From Diplosphaera chodatii (Eukaryota; Chlorophyta; Trebouxiophyceae; Prasiolales; Stichococcaceae), in contig JAALGY010000032.1 in NCBI GenBank assembly GCA_032358165.1, positions 2,666,001-2,730,000 on the forward strand: a DNA stretch of 64,000 nt. Reading direction: 5' to 3'. The stretch's first letter is position 1. Every line of letters begins with the position of its first letter. Position numbers and translations under genes: made by a program. Positions 27,669 through 44,719 of the stretch are shown here, piece by piece. The notes beneath the pieces were generated by a model. It saw nothing but the letters and a program-made list of their open reading frames with translations, had not been told where the DNA came from and did no database searches.

Positions 27669-30600
27669 TCAACTTCCAAGCCCCATCTGGGCACGCATGC
27701 CGCGGTAGTACTGCCGGACCTGGATCTCATTGAAGGGCACACCCTTCTGCGCTGTGAACAGTCTGCAATGCTCAACGTAGGCCGCTTCGCTCATCATCTG
27801 CTGCCCGCTGCCCGGCATGCCATTATTCACCCCCATCACGCTCCCGCCCATTGCATTGGCGGCAGTCATGGCTCCGCCCGCACCACTCCCGTTGCCCTGC
27901 TACAAACAGAAAATAGCCAGGATCGCCTGCCAGACTCAGAAGTACAATCAGCCACAGTTTGACAGCGTGCAATCCGACACCTGACGGAACCACTGCGGGC
28001 AACGCACACCTGGGCGCTGTCGGGGCGGCCCGAGGCACGCTGCCGCCGGACGCGCTCAAAGTGAGCCAGGTACTCGTCGTATGACATCTGCAGCAGGTTG
28101 GGGCGGCTGCTGGAGCGACCCTTGGAGCTGTCACGCTCTCGGCTGCGGCTGCGGCTGCGTTTGTGCCGGCGTGGACTCCTGCTACGGCTCCTGCAGGTGT
28201 ACCAGTGATGCAAACTGCTTACATGAGGTGCTGCTGAGAAAGCACATGCCAATGCAGCCACGCAAAGCTCATCAACGTACAGGACTATGCCCAGCCTTTG
28301 CAGATGAAGCATCAGCATCCAGCATTGGCATGTAGTCGAGCACTGCACACCTGGAACGGGTGCTGTGGCGGTGCTTAGACCCCAAGGGCGAATGCCGTGT
28401 TTCATCCATGCGGCCGCCATGGTGTGCCCGCATGCCAGCCATGCCAGCGCCAAGGCCCATACCCATGCCGGCTCCAAGACCCATGCCGCCGCCCAGGCCA
28501 GCGCCAGGCAGCATGCCGCCATTGGGCCGCATGCCCATGCCCATCCCCATGCCAAGGCCGCCGCCCATCATGTTATTTTGAACCATGTGACCGCCGCCGC
28601 CCATCATGCCCAAGCCGCCAGCAAGGTTGCCAAACTGCTGCATTCCACCTTGACCCATCATGCCAGGCATCCCGTTGCCCATGCCCATGCTGCCAGGCAT
28701 GCCCATGCCGCCGACCAGCCCCATGCCACCTTGACCCAGGCCACCATTCATGCCCATGCCCAGGCTGCCCAGGTTACCAACGGGCACGCCCATCTCATTG
28801 AACACGATGGCATTAGGGTCAGCCATTGGCATGCTGCCCATGCGCAGGGCACCGCCTGACGTGCCACTGCTGCTGCTGGGCCGCATGCCAGGGGGGACAC
28901 CAGGAGGGCGTGGCGGCGGTGGGCGTGGCTGGCTGCCGCCCATGCTGCCGCTGCTGCCCATTGGGACACCGCCTGCCGGTGGCCGAGGCGGCGGCACAGG
29001 CTTTGCAACCCCCATCTGCTGCGCAAACTTCTCAAACAGGTTGACCATCTCGCGCCCCAGTGCTGGTGGTAGTTCCTGGCCATCCCTATCAGTAAAGCAC
29101 AGAAGGAGCTACATGACGACAGACTTTCTGGAGCAACAAACGAGCACTGCTGAATAACTTCGATGCTTTGTGAGACTGCTGCAATATTCCTGCCATTGGC
29201 CAGAAGCTGCATGTACCTGGCGATGCGCACGGGCTTCCCCTCGTTCAGCGGGTTCATCATGCTTTCTGTGGCTGAGAAGGGCAGGTCCACCACGCGCCGC
29301 CACTCGATGCCGAACAGGGTGCCAACCGCTGCATTGCCGAGCCACCCATGGGGCCGTGCGCGGGTGCCACCCACGGAACTCGTCATGCGTGCATACCCCT
29401 TCAGCAGAATGCGCCAATTCAATTGCTTGTCTGACGCATCACAAAGCATCGCAAAGCACTTAGGCTGCAGATATGTCGTTCGTGGATCTTTGCCAATATG
29501 TAAGGTGCAGGTCGGACGATGGGCAGACTTAATACCTGAAAATGGCCACTCATATTGACGGAGAAGATGAGGAACACATTGGCGCAGGCGCTGAACGCCT
29601 CATTCAGCTTGACCTCGTTGTGCCGCTGAGTAGCCCACACGCCGTCTGCCACTGCACGCTGAATGTTTTCGTGGTTGTAGCTCTTCAGGATGAAGTACCT
29701 GTTGTTGCCTGGCCCTGGCGAGCCCTGCAAAGCACATCAAAAGATCAGTCAGAAACCCTATCCCTACACTGCATGCCTATGTGCATCAAGCAGATAGTAA
29801 GAGAGAAAGAAAGAGTGGCCATGCATGGGCACGCCAGCTGAAGGCTCACATGTGGCGCAGGACTGGCTGCCTTTTGGTGCTGCTGCAGCTGCAGGTGTGG
29901 CTGCTGCGGTGGGCGTGGCTGCACATGCGCAGGCGGGACGCCCGGCTGATGAGTGGGGGGCGACCTTCTGCCACTGCTGCCTGCAGCATGGAGGACACTT
30001 GCAGCCGCATAAATAGCAGGGCCAGGCACATCCTGTGCATGTTTAGTAGGGCAGTTACAGTTGCCAGCAATAGCATGTGGAAGCAGGCAGCAGCAGACCT
30101 CCGGGCGCAGGTTTCCGTCGATCGCCGTCATCATCATCGGAGTCCCTGTCACTGTCCTCGCGCACATTGGGCTCGCCAACAGGCCCTGTGTTGTTGTGAG
30201 CACTCAGACCTCATGCTACACTAGCACACTCAAGCAAGCAACCATGTCCAAAGCTGGTCGCTCCTTCGCTGCTGGCGCTGACAGCATACTCCTGAGTCTG
30301 CTGTGCAGCCCACAGGCACATCACAATGTCACATCATGTCCTGAACACCCTAAACATGTGCAAGGGCTGGGACCATCTGCTTTGAAGCAAACGAAACCCT
30401 GTAGACACGGCCATTCCATGAGCGTGTCGTGCCACATATGTGGATGGAAGCACCATTGGAGCCCATGCATGCCAGATACATGCAGGTCAACAAGCTCCTG
30501 CCAATGGCTAGGATGAGTCCCACAATTGACTCGACAGTGCAGTGAGCCCACAGAATCTGGCCAGACAGAAAGGAGAGTTCAGATGACACAATTTCAAACA

Positions 30601-30777
30601 CAAGTGTCAGAGAGTCCTGCTGTGGCTCAAGTGCCGTAGCCGGGTACACCCACCGGCATGAGTTTGACCTGGCCGCTGCTGCTGATCATGACCACTCAGG
30701 CCACCAGTCAAGCCATTACTGGACATGAAGGCGTCATCTGGGGCGCCACCACGCGGCGTGGACGCAGGTGAATCCAT
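27669..30777 (-). CDS. YTH-domain RNA-binding protein (YTHDC1-like m6A reader)
   Basis: Eight exons, phases closing: 30777-30654, 30185-30099, 29980-29850, 29724-29536, 29398-29217, 29085-28351, 28190-28010, 27896-27669; 618 residues. The N-terminus has an acidic stretch (REDSDRDSDDDDGDRR) and a Pro/Gln-rich stretch. The YTH domain starts near residue 120: YFILKSYNHENIQRAV, DGVWAT, FLIFSVNMSGHFQGYARM, RPHGWLG, GIEWRRVVDLPF, NPLNEGKPVRIARDGQEL. Both Trp residues expected in the m6A cage (GVWAT and HGW) are kept. DGQEL and the nuclear-type tail match YTHDC1 better than YTHDF. The centre is extremely Met/Gly-rich, followed by an Arg-Ser tract (RSRSRSPRRHKRSRSRSRER) and MSYDEYLAHFERVRRQ, echoing the SYNDYVREF segment of YTHDC1. 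Expected nuclear role: reading m6A in splicing or polyadenylation. Confidence 0.92.
28440..28770. repeat. ATGGGC/ATGCCC-type low-complexity coding tract
   Basis: Degenerate hexamer-like repeats inside exon 6 of the YTH gene, encoding Met-Gly runs such as GLGMGMGMGMRPNGGM. The plus strand shows repeated CCCATGCC units. This is a coding low-complexity region, prone to length change by slippage. Confidence 0.75.
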
Positions 30778-30835
30778 GATGCCTTAGCGCAACCCCACGC
30801 GGACACTGCTGTGTTGCGGTCAGCAGCTGCAGGAC

Positions 30836-31523
30836 TTAGCCCCACGCCGGGGTGCGGGCGTAGCTGACAACCAGCTTGCTGTCGACGGAGTGAGCCTGTT
30901 TAACGGAGGGATATAAATGCATCAGCAAGCGCTGCAGGCCAAGCGCAGCATGTCTGATGGGAATATGCCTCTGCAGGGCTGGCACTGACGACTGCATACC
31001 TCGAACAGGATGTGTATCTTCTCGTCCAGGGACGGCGAGAAGGCGTCCTTGAGGTACACAAACTGCACGGTGACACAGAGAAGTTTAGCATGTGCTCAAA
31101 TAGCCCAGGCAAAGCCGCACCAAGGCGCTGCTCAGCTTCATCGCATCGCAGACATACCACTTGGTCACGGCCCAGTTGCTTGCGCAGGAAGCTGACCACC
31201 TTGGAGAAGCGCTCGCTACGGTCGACCTGTACTTGGCAATGTCCATGTCTATTCACAGCCATATATTAACACTGGTGGCACCCGCACCATCCGGAACTGT
31301 TGCATGGTGCAGAGGGACCGCGTGAGCCGCTCACCTTCACTTTTGGCTGCTTCAATATTGGTGCGTCACCGACAGGCCTGAATAGGATGATGACTGCAGT
31401 AGGAACAGCACCAATTTCAGCAAGACACAGTCATGCTGCAGATTCAGACCACCTGGAGCTCTGGCAACCCTCAAAACGAGGCTGCGCACCTTTGTCGGAC
31501 ACAGGCTGCTCAGACTGTGACAT
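30836..31523 (-). CDS. ATG12: Autophagy ubiquitin-like protein ATG12
   Basis: Five exons with exact phases: 31523-31490, 31393-31335, 31226-31158, 31062-31000, 30895-30836; 94 residues. The start is fixed by MSQSEQPVSDK splicing into VIILFRPVGDAPILKQPKVK, matching the ATG12 N-terminal strand and the APILKQ motif. Then come the FxKVVxFLRKQL helix (RFSKVVSFLRKQLGRDQV), FVYLKDAFSPSLDEKIHILF and the C-terminus VVSYARTPAWG. ATG12 ends naturally in the Gly that forms an isopeptide bond with ATG5 through ATG7 and ATG10, without proteolytic processing, and the stop codon here follows that Gly directly. The ATG12-ATG5 conjugate drives ATG8 lipidation. The next gene downstream (YTH) starts only 58 bp after this stop. 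Confidence 0.96.
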
Positions 31524-32082
31524 GCAGGGCGTCTGACATGCTCAACCGCTGGGCAAACGTGTGTCAATCCGGGGGCCACACGAGAGTCACTGCCTGGCGC
31601 GGCTGCGAGGACGGACGCAAGCGGCGCCACCGGCGAATGCGCTGCGCTTTGACGGCGACAAGCTCCTTGACGTGCGGGGTTGCTCTTCTAGAGTGAGCCG
31701 CGACCACCTCGACTCTGTTCGTGCTCTGGAAGCATCTCCTTCCTGCTTTCCAGAGCTCCGGAAATGGCTCGCTCCTTTCGCCATCGACCAATGCCACAGC
31801 CTCTGTTCCACGCGGCCTTGCAGTTGCTGGCTGGTCGAGCTGCTGGAGTAGCTCGCACTGCAGACTTGTACTGCTGCACGGCTGCCGACTCGCCACCCAA
31901 CAAGCTTGTACACCTTGCAGCGCGCCGCGCCGAGGTCGTGGCTGGCAGTGGAGCGTCAGAGGGTCTCTCGTGTCGGTACAGCTAACATCGGATCGAACTT
32001 GGCAAACTAAAGCCACTGCGCGACCTGAACACCCTGATGGCATGAGCCTGAGCGGGCGCCGCGCTCGCGGGAGCCAGGCCAG
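31524..32082. promoter_or_regulatory. Divergent promoter region
   Basis: About 560 bp between the ATG12 start (-) and the DHX16 start (+). GC-rich, with open frames on both strands that carry no recognisable motif. Most likely two 5' leaders and a shared promoter. Confidence 0.4.
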
Positions 32083-38543
<6,461 letters not shown>

Positions 38544-39010
38544 TCTGCCTGGGTGTCTCCACCGGGTGTCTGGTGCTGTTCCACTCCGGAACAACCTTCG
38601 GCCGACATGGCTTACCGAGCAAACAACAGCACTGTAGGTAGACGGTCGTTGTGATTTCAGTCTGGCAGTGATCAAGGTCGTTGGTTGCAAACGCAACGCA
38701 GCAAGCGTACAAGCGGCACTACTGTCAGCGCTCATGGCTGCTGAACCTCTGGCAACTACCGTAGACCTACATAGACCCTTGTTTGAGGACCAAGTGGCGT
38801 CAAGTGCATGTCGTAAGCATGCAGACGTATAGTACAAGAGCAAAGAAATGGTCAGAAACTGGTGCATTCGTCATTGCTGCAAGCTGCGACGGTGTCACTG
38901 CAGTATTGCCATGCTGCCCAGCTGCATTACAACTTCCCGCAGGGGTGCAAGGGGTGCTGCGCATACTGTCCTGTGCCCACTCCTTCTATGCCGCGCTGGC
39001 ATTCCATCGC
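38544..39010. other. Convergent intergenic region
   Basis: Between the DHX16 stop and the stop of the PAM2-motif gene. AT-richer, no coding signal I would defend. It holds a minus-strand TGTAA about 80 bp beyond the PAM2 gene. Confidence 0.4.
38927..38931 (-). terminator. Candidate UGUAA polyadenylation signal (PAM2 gene)
   Basis: TGTAA on the minus strand about 80 bp after the stop of the PAM2-motif gene. It matches the chlorophyte poly(A) element; it is short and unproven. Confidence 0.35.
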
Positions 39011-41330
39011 CTAGGCACTTGCAGGGCTGTCATCTTGTTCTTGGAGCAAGCCGTCAGCACACGTGCCGACGTCGGGGACGATGCCGCCGATTTCGCCGCA
39101 ACTCCTGCTGCGACCTTCGAGACTGTCGACGCTGCCAGACATGGCTACATCAATGGCCTGCTCCATGCCCAGCGCCTTGGCTGCCCGCTGCATCGCCCTG
39201 TATATATGAAGGCTCCTAGTCACAAACGCAGGTGAGCAAAGGGTGTTGGGCTCAGAACACCATGCAGGAGCAACTGCAACAGATGCACACCTGCGCAGGG
39301 TGCGCCGGTGCCGCGCGTTGATGGGCTCCTGGCCATCGCTGCTGACGAGCGCCTTCAGCTCCTCCACCTGCAGCAAGCCTTCGGGTATGGGTGATATTTG
39401 CAGCCAGCACGCTGGGCATGACCCCGCAGCGCTGCAGGGGCCAGGGCACTCGGCAGTGACGGTGCACAGCATGCCACTTGCTGAATGCCGCTGCGAGCGC
39501 GCACCTGCTTGGGCACCTCGTCGCCCAGCAGGTCCGCCTTCTCGAGGACTGCGGCTATGGCCTGCGTGTCTGCCGCCGAAATGCCGCTGGGCTTGCGCAT
39601 GGGGGAGCACGCCCGCGGGCTGGGCTGCCCCTCCGGCACCACGATGCTCAGCTCCTGCGGACGATCCATATGTGCCACTTGATGGTGCTCACAGGGGGGC
39701 CCCGACCCGAAGCACGTCCTGCTAGGAAGTGGAGGGACACAGGCATGCAGCGCATGTTCAGCCTCAGAGGAGAGTGCCATACCTTGAGTGGGGTCCGCTT
39801 GCTGGCTGCTGGAGTGTGCTGCTGTGCGAATGGTGCAGCAGCCATGGGGGTGTGGGGCGGGGCCGCCGGCTGCATGGCTTCAGGCGGCGACGCAGACTGG
39901 GAGCTGTCAATGGAGCTGCTGCCCATGCGCGTCGGCCGGCGGTGTGCTGAGCGGGGTGTGAAGCCCGCATGACGCTGCCGTGACGAGTGGGGCCCTGCAA
40001 CAGCACCCACTTCCTTGCAACTGGCATCACGATCTGTGTGTCGTGGTAGGCATACGCAGTCGTGCATCCATCTACTGGCCATGCAAGAAGATTCAAGGTT
40101 TAATGCCGTGTGTGTGAGGACGCATGCTTGAAACCTATGTGAGCACACACCTGGCTCCTGCGACTGGCAGGGCGTAGCGGGCTGCCATGCGCAGTTGTAG
40201 CTGGGCGACACCGGCTGCACACAGAGGAACTGAGGCGTAGGCGGCGGCATCATCATTGGCTGCAAGCCGTGCGCCATGCCGCCATGCCACGGCGGCCGCC
40301 GCAGGGGGTGCGGCGTCATGAGCGGGGACTGCAGGCAGTGGCGCAGCGGCGAGGGCGGCAGCAGCATGCCCGGCAGCATTGCGCCGGGGGGCGCCGGCAT
40401 GTAGCCAGGCGGCAGGTGCGGGTGCTGCACCATGCCATGGGCTGGGGGTCCGGGTGGCGGGCCCATGCAGGGGTAGCCCATGGGTGATGGGGGAGGTGGG
40501 TGTGGGCCCTGCGGCGACTGGGGCCAGCAGAAGGGCGACGCATGCGACCCGGGCTGCTGCATGGCGCACAGCATGCTAGCCGGCGGGCAAGGCGTGCCGC
40601 TGCTGCAGCCCGACATGCTGCCGTCTGACGCCAGGCCGCCGTCTGTGCAGGTGCTGTCGCTGCTGTTTGGAGAGGGGTGCTGCTGGTGGGGCCGCCAGCT
40701 CTGCTGCGGCGTCTGAGGCGTCAGGACGGACGGCTGCACAGCACAATGAGGTTAACAGGTGTTGCTGGCACAGGCGTCAGCGCACAGTGCATGAGCACAA
40801 CGATGGGCCATGTGTCCATAGCTTGTCAAATGCCGCACCGGGCTGTTATAGCTGCTCCCAACCGGCGAAGCCTTGCCCATATGCGGCGATACATGCCACT
40901 GGGCTCCGTCCCAGAACCAGCAGCTCGTCGACGACGGCGTGCAGATGCCATTCGCCGGGCTGAAGTTGACTGCAGACGTGACAAGCTCATGTCAATTGGC
41001 ACAGCTCTCAAAACGACAACTCTCGCAGGACCCACCCGTTTCACTGACTCAGTACACACTGCAATCATCGCACGCGCAAACAGGGTTGAATCGCAGTGCA
41101 CTTTTGGTCTCAGCTGATTGAGCTTTGAGCTTTGAGCGTGATGTCGGAAGGGATCCCACACCTTCGTCGAGACCGCTGCCTGTGCGGTCAACCGAGCACC
41201 GTAAGTTCGGCACAAAATCAGGAGCTGCGCTGTTCAGCTGCGAGTTCTTGCGGGCGTGCGTGGCCTGCCCGCTCGCCGGTGTCTGCTCCTTCAGGGGCTG
41301 ATGCTCTGCAGGAACAGCTGCCTCCGCCAT
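39011..41330 (-). CDS. Proline-rich protein with PAM2 (poly(A)-binding protein) motif
   Basis: Minus strand from ATG at 41330 (MAEAAVPAEHQ) to TAG at 39013-39011. Near the N-terminus SQLNSAAPDFVP fits the PAM2 consensus (S/x-x-L-N-x-x-A-x-x-F-x-P), the peptide that binds the MLLE domain of poly(A)-binding protein. The middle is a long Pro/Met/His-rich disordered region (40739-40150), with SPMGYPCMGPPPGPPAHGM and LPPGYMPAPPGAMLPGM. Later exons carry IDSSQSASPPEAMQPAAPP, SAADTQAIAAVLEKADLLGD, then VEELKALVSSDGQEPINARH and RAMQRAAKALGMEQAIDVAM. No RRM, LSm or SMR domain is visible, so it cannot be placed in a named CID class of plants. Inference: a cytoplasmic mRNA-associated protein. Exon borders are approximate. 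Confidence 0.6.
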
Positions 41331-41721
41331 GATCTCCTGTGCTGTGTCGCCTGCCAGCACAACTGACAACGTTTCACAGGCAACAAGGTGCGCTGCAACT
41401 GCCCCGCGAGCGATGAGCGCCGTGCCGAGCACACATATCCTGTTTCGATGGTCCGATGTTGTTACAGTCTGTTGTTTGACATTTGAGGCGTAGGGTTTTG
41501 AAATCTGTCAGACAGAACAGCTCTCGATTGACCTTCAATAGGAGCCCCGCTCAATTGAAGACTTGATGCCAAGTACCCTTGCATGCAAAAGTGCATGCTC
41601 TGAGGCCTTTACGTATACAGTGCAAGTATAGGTTTGCAGGTGGCATGAGCCCGACTGCGGACATGCCTGAAGCGGACCTAGTCTACAGGCAAAGGATGCC
41701 GCAGCGGCGTTGCAACAGTGT
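41331..41721. promoter_or_regulatory. Divergent promoter region
   Basis: About 390 bp between the PAM2 gene start (-) and the XRCC2 start (+). No gene or repeat seen. Confidence 0.4.
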
Positions 41722-43493
41722 ATGACGGAGGCTGACAGCGCAGAGTCACTGGCCGCATTTCTCAAACCGGACGAGACCGCTGCACAGCTGCTGCAGCGTG
41801 TGTCAGCTCAGCCACTGCTGACTGGAGTGCCGTTCATCGACCGCCGCATTCGGCTGAGACCAAACCATCTGGTACTGATCAGCGGCACCTGCAGTTCCTG
41901 CAAGACAGAGCTTCTGCTTCAGGTGGGCACGCATATGAGCATTGCCGTGCTAACGATCATGTTTGTTTGCTAATCCCCTCCATGAGCAAGGCTTTGTTGC
42001 ACTTGCAGTCTGCTGCCACATGCATCCTGCCAAAGCATTGGCAGGGGTACAGCGTCGGCGGTCTTGAAGGTAACTCAGTTGGTGTTGATGCTCCAAGCGC
42101 CATGCATACCTTCCAGAGCAACAGAAAGCAGAGGAGGGTCATCGACTGGCCACAGATCCTGACACTCTGGCGCAGGCAGCTGCCTGTTTGTTGACCTGGA
42201 CCTGAAATTTGATCTGCTTCGCCTGTGGCAAGTTCTGCGCAGTCGTCTGAAGCCCCGGCTGGGTGCTGATCCCAGTGGCTTACAGGGGTGGGATTGCCAT
42301 AAGTACACGTCTGTTATATAGGCTGACTTGCATGAGACTCTGCATCGACAGCAAGTACGTTGCCGACTGCATGTATAGAACTCTGGCAACACGGCGTGCT
42401 GTGTTGTGTGCAGGGAACAGCTCACGGTTGCTGTTGAAACGGTCGTGCAGGAGTGCTTGCCACGTCTGCACCTTGTGAGTATTCTATTTGTGGTCACACT
42501 GCCTGCATCCTGCTGCTTGCAGCCTAGGCGTTCTGAATTGGCGTGTTGTCTGCAGGTGCAATGTCACAGCACTCTCGAGTTCCTGGCCACCCTGAAGGTC
42601 ATGCCGACCCTTTTGCAGAGGTTACAGGTCGGCTGATGTCTGATATTTGGCAGCCCCGCATGCCCAGAAGCGCCACGGTCGGGTTGATGGTTGATGTTGC
42701 ATGGTGGGACGTGACCGGTGTTGCCTACACACGAACTGCAACTGGCTGCGCTAGCGTGCATACAGGACGTCACCCCAGTGAAGATGCTACTGATCGACAA
42801 CATCACCGCATGCGCACAGCTGGACCGCATGTCCAAAGGGTAGCTACTGATCAGCAAGTTGCTGTGCAGTGCAGCAACCTTGTTTCAAATGGCTGGAGGT
42901 AGACATGCAGACCCGTTTGCAACACGGTGTTGTTGCAATGGCAGGTCTGAGGCCGTCATGAACATTCAGCGAGTCAACGAAGCTGTCGCTGTCAACCTCC
43001 GCCAAGTGCTGGCGTCAAGGTCAGGAATTTCGTCCAGCACCGCAGCCCAGAGACTTCTAGGTGCATGGCAATACTGCAGATCATCGTGGCTGAAGTAGCA
43101 GGTCTCTGGGGAACGCAGGGTGGCCATTCTTGCGACGCAGCACGTCATTCCACGCGCACGTGATCCAGTAGCTTTGGCCCGGGAGGTCACACCCTATCAC
43201 TTGCAGGTGCACACATCAGCATATTGCATCGCGATCATTTTGAAGCATTCCATCATGCCAAACGTCCTAGCATTCGCTACACCTTCAAATATACGTCCCA
43301 ATGTGCCATGCTGCATCCAACGCAATGGTGTCGTAATCTGCAGGGCGTCATGACACACCACATGTTTACTTTCGTGCCACACGACGGCGATCCTACAAGT
43401 GGCATCGTGTATGCGGCGCAGTGGTTGCTGCCACAGCATGACGGATTGGAACGATTTCACATCTCAGACGGCAGTCTTCTGTTGTTGCCATGA
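41722..43493 (+). CDS. XRCC2: RAD51 paralogue XRCC2
   Basis: About nine exons from ATG at 41722 (MTEADSAESLAAFL) to TGA at 43491-43493. Exons 1-3 (41722-41922, 42009-42074 approximately, from 42175) join in phase. Motifs: LLTGVPFIDRRIRLRPNHLV, the P-loop region SGTCSSCKTELLLQ, SAATCILPKHWQGYSVGGLE, SCLFVDLDLKFDLLRLWQVL (matching the LFIDTDYHFDMLRL strand of XRCC2), HSTLEFLATLK, KMLLIDNITACAQLDRM (Walker B-like), VARVAILATQHVIPR and a C-terminal HHMFTFVPHDGD. XRCC2 works with RAD51D in the BCDX2 complex to help RAD51 filaments in homologous recombination. The P-loop has Cys where the conserved Gly before Lys should be, so ATP binding may be weak; ATP binding by XRCC2 is reported to be dispensable in mammals. 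The last two exon borders are uncertain. Confidence 0.85.
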
Positions 43494-43859
43494 AATGCAG
43501 GCCACCCGGATGCTGGCAGTCGCACGCCAGTGATGCTAGCTGTCCTGCAGAATATATGCATGTTTAAATGCACAGGGTAGTTTCTGCCGTGGGTGTGATT
43601 CGCCACCATCGTGTGTGGGCACTGTATCAATCACCTTCCGCCAAGGAACGAGGATGATGTACCCTAATAATCTTCTGCCAGCCAGCGTCCTGCTGTTACC
43701 GAGTCTCGGGCCTTACGACATCCTGTGGCGCCTGTGCTGTGACGCTGCCATCCTCACCCAGATGCTCGTCTTTGACCTGCATAGCTATTGCAGCGCAAGC
43801 AAGGCACTGTGGTTGCAGAGCATGCACATACCGGTGCAGGATTGCAGATCAGTTCCGAG
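43494..43859. other. Convergent intergenic region
   Basis: Between the XRCC2 stop and the stop of the LYR-motif gene. A 90-codon plus-strand frame at 43615-43884 lacks an ATG and overlaps the LYR gene on the other strand, so I do not call it. Nothing else seen. Confidence 0.4.
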
Positions 43860-44320
43860 TTATAATGCTGTCAGCGCACCATAATTCCCGCGTTCATTAA
43901 GCTTGGCCTGCACTATCATCTCCCGCAGGAACTTTGCGGCATCCATTGCCTCATCACATAACCGATCGACCTCTGCCGCATCTGTGACGCTGACGCATGC
44001 CTGAAAAGTGTCAAAACCTCAGCCGAGGCCTCGCTGTACTCAGCCGTGCAGGATGACACGGGCATGTGTGACATGGACTGCGGCATGCATGACACTCGCC
44101 TGGTATCTGGACCTTGTCTCAGCTACTGCCCCGGACATCGCTGCAGCATCTCCCCTGAAAGCTGCGAGCGGCAAAGCAGTGTGAAAAAGGCATGTCAATG
44201 TAGCAATGCCTACACAATGATTGCGGATGCATCGGCTTGCATGGCGCAGCCAGACGCCTCACTTGATCTGAACGTTCTTAGGAGGTGTCTGTAGGTGGCG
44301 ATGGGCCTGACCATGCTCAT
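43860..44320 (-). CDS. LYR-motif protein, LYRM7/MZM1-like complex III assembly factor
   Basis: Three small exons in phase: 44320-44263, 44161-44100, 44000-43860; 86 residues. The N-terminal helix IATYRHLLRTFRSTF carries the LYR-type motif (TYR here) followed by the conserved downstream Phe, and the end reads DAAKFLREMIVQAKLNERGN, which resembles the C-terminal helix of MZM1/LYRM7. LYR proteins are three-helix mitochondrial matrix factors that bind the acyl carrier protein; MZM1 chaperones the Rieske protein during complex III assembly. No separate targeting peptide is visible, which is common in this family. The second intron starts GCGAGT, a GC-AG intron; the join is supported because TRSRYQ-ACVSVTDAAEVDRL restores frame and family spacing. 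Confidence 0.7.
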
Positions 44321-44719
44321 TCGCCCGCTGTTTGCGTCGAGCCAGACGGAGAGCTGGTGCACGCACGTTGCTGATGATCGTATATACACTTCTGACTGCC
44401 CACTTCTGAATTTGCCGGACAATTTCAGAGGCAATGCGCAGGACGTAGCCAGCTGCCACTTGGACTTTTGTTTGTCAATGGTGTGGACGCGAGTGTGGAG
44501 GGATGCGGAAGGCACAACCTGTTGGTGCACCATGAGAGCATGGTGGATGGCGCGCAGTTGGAAGCACCATGCATGGTGCTCAGAGATGAATTGCCTGGTG
44601 CAACATCAGGTTTTCTCAGAGCATTTTCGAGTCATTACAACGTCTGCAGCAACTATAAATTGTTGCTGTATCTGCTTAAGACCAAAGCTGCAAGCAACTG
44701 ATGCAGTCTGCCGCAGCTA
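44321..44719. other. Intergenic region between two minus-strand genes
   Basis: Between the SEC63 stop and the LYR gene start. Frames on both strands lack ATG starts or motifs. It contains a minus-strand TGTAA at 44639-44635, about 80 bp past SEC63. Confidence 0.4.
44635..44639 (-). terminator. Candidate UGUAA polyadenylation signal (SEC63)
   Basis: TGTAA on the minus strand about 80 bp beyond the SEC63 stop codon, at the position expected for an algal poly(A) element. Confidence 0.4.

Noticed and set aside
28360..28859. Long plus-strand His/Ala- and Pro/Met-rich frames over the Met-Gly tract
   Set aside because: They are the complementary reading of the YTH gene's repeat tract; the minus strand carries the YTH domain in the same exon series.
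43615..43884. 90-codon plus-strand frame after XRCC2
   Set aside because: Starts with GTG rather than ATG, has no motif and runs antisense into the supported LYR-motif gene.
44000..44020. Apparent ultrashort (17-nt) intron in the LYR gene
   Set aside because: A continuous upstream frame (AEYSEASAEVLT) suggested a 17-nt intron, but the GC-AG intron from 44099 to 44001 restores both phase and family spacing, so the ultrashort intron is not needed.
44468..44701. 77-codon plus-strand frame between SEC63 and the LYR gene
   Set aside because: No ATG, no conserved motif, and it lies in what should be the SEC63 3' region.
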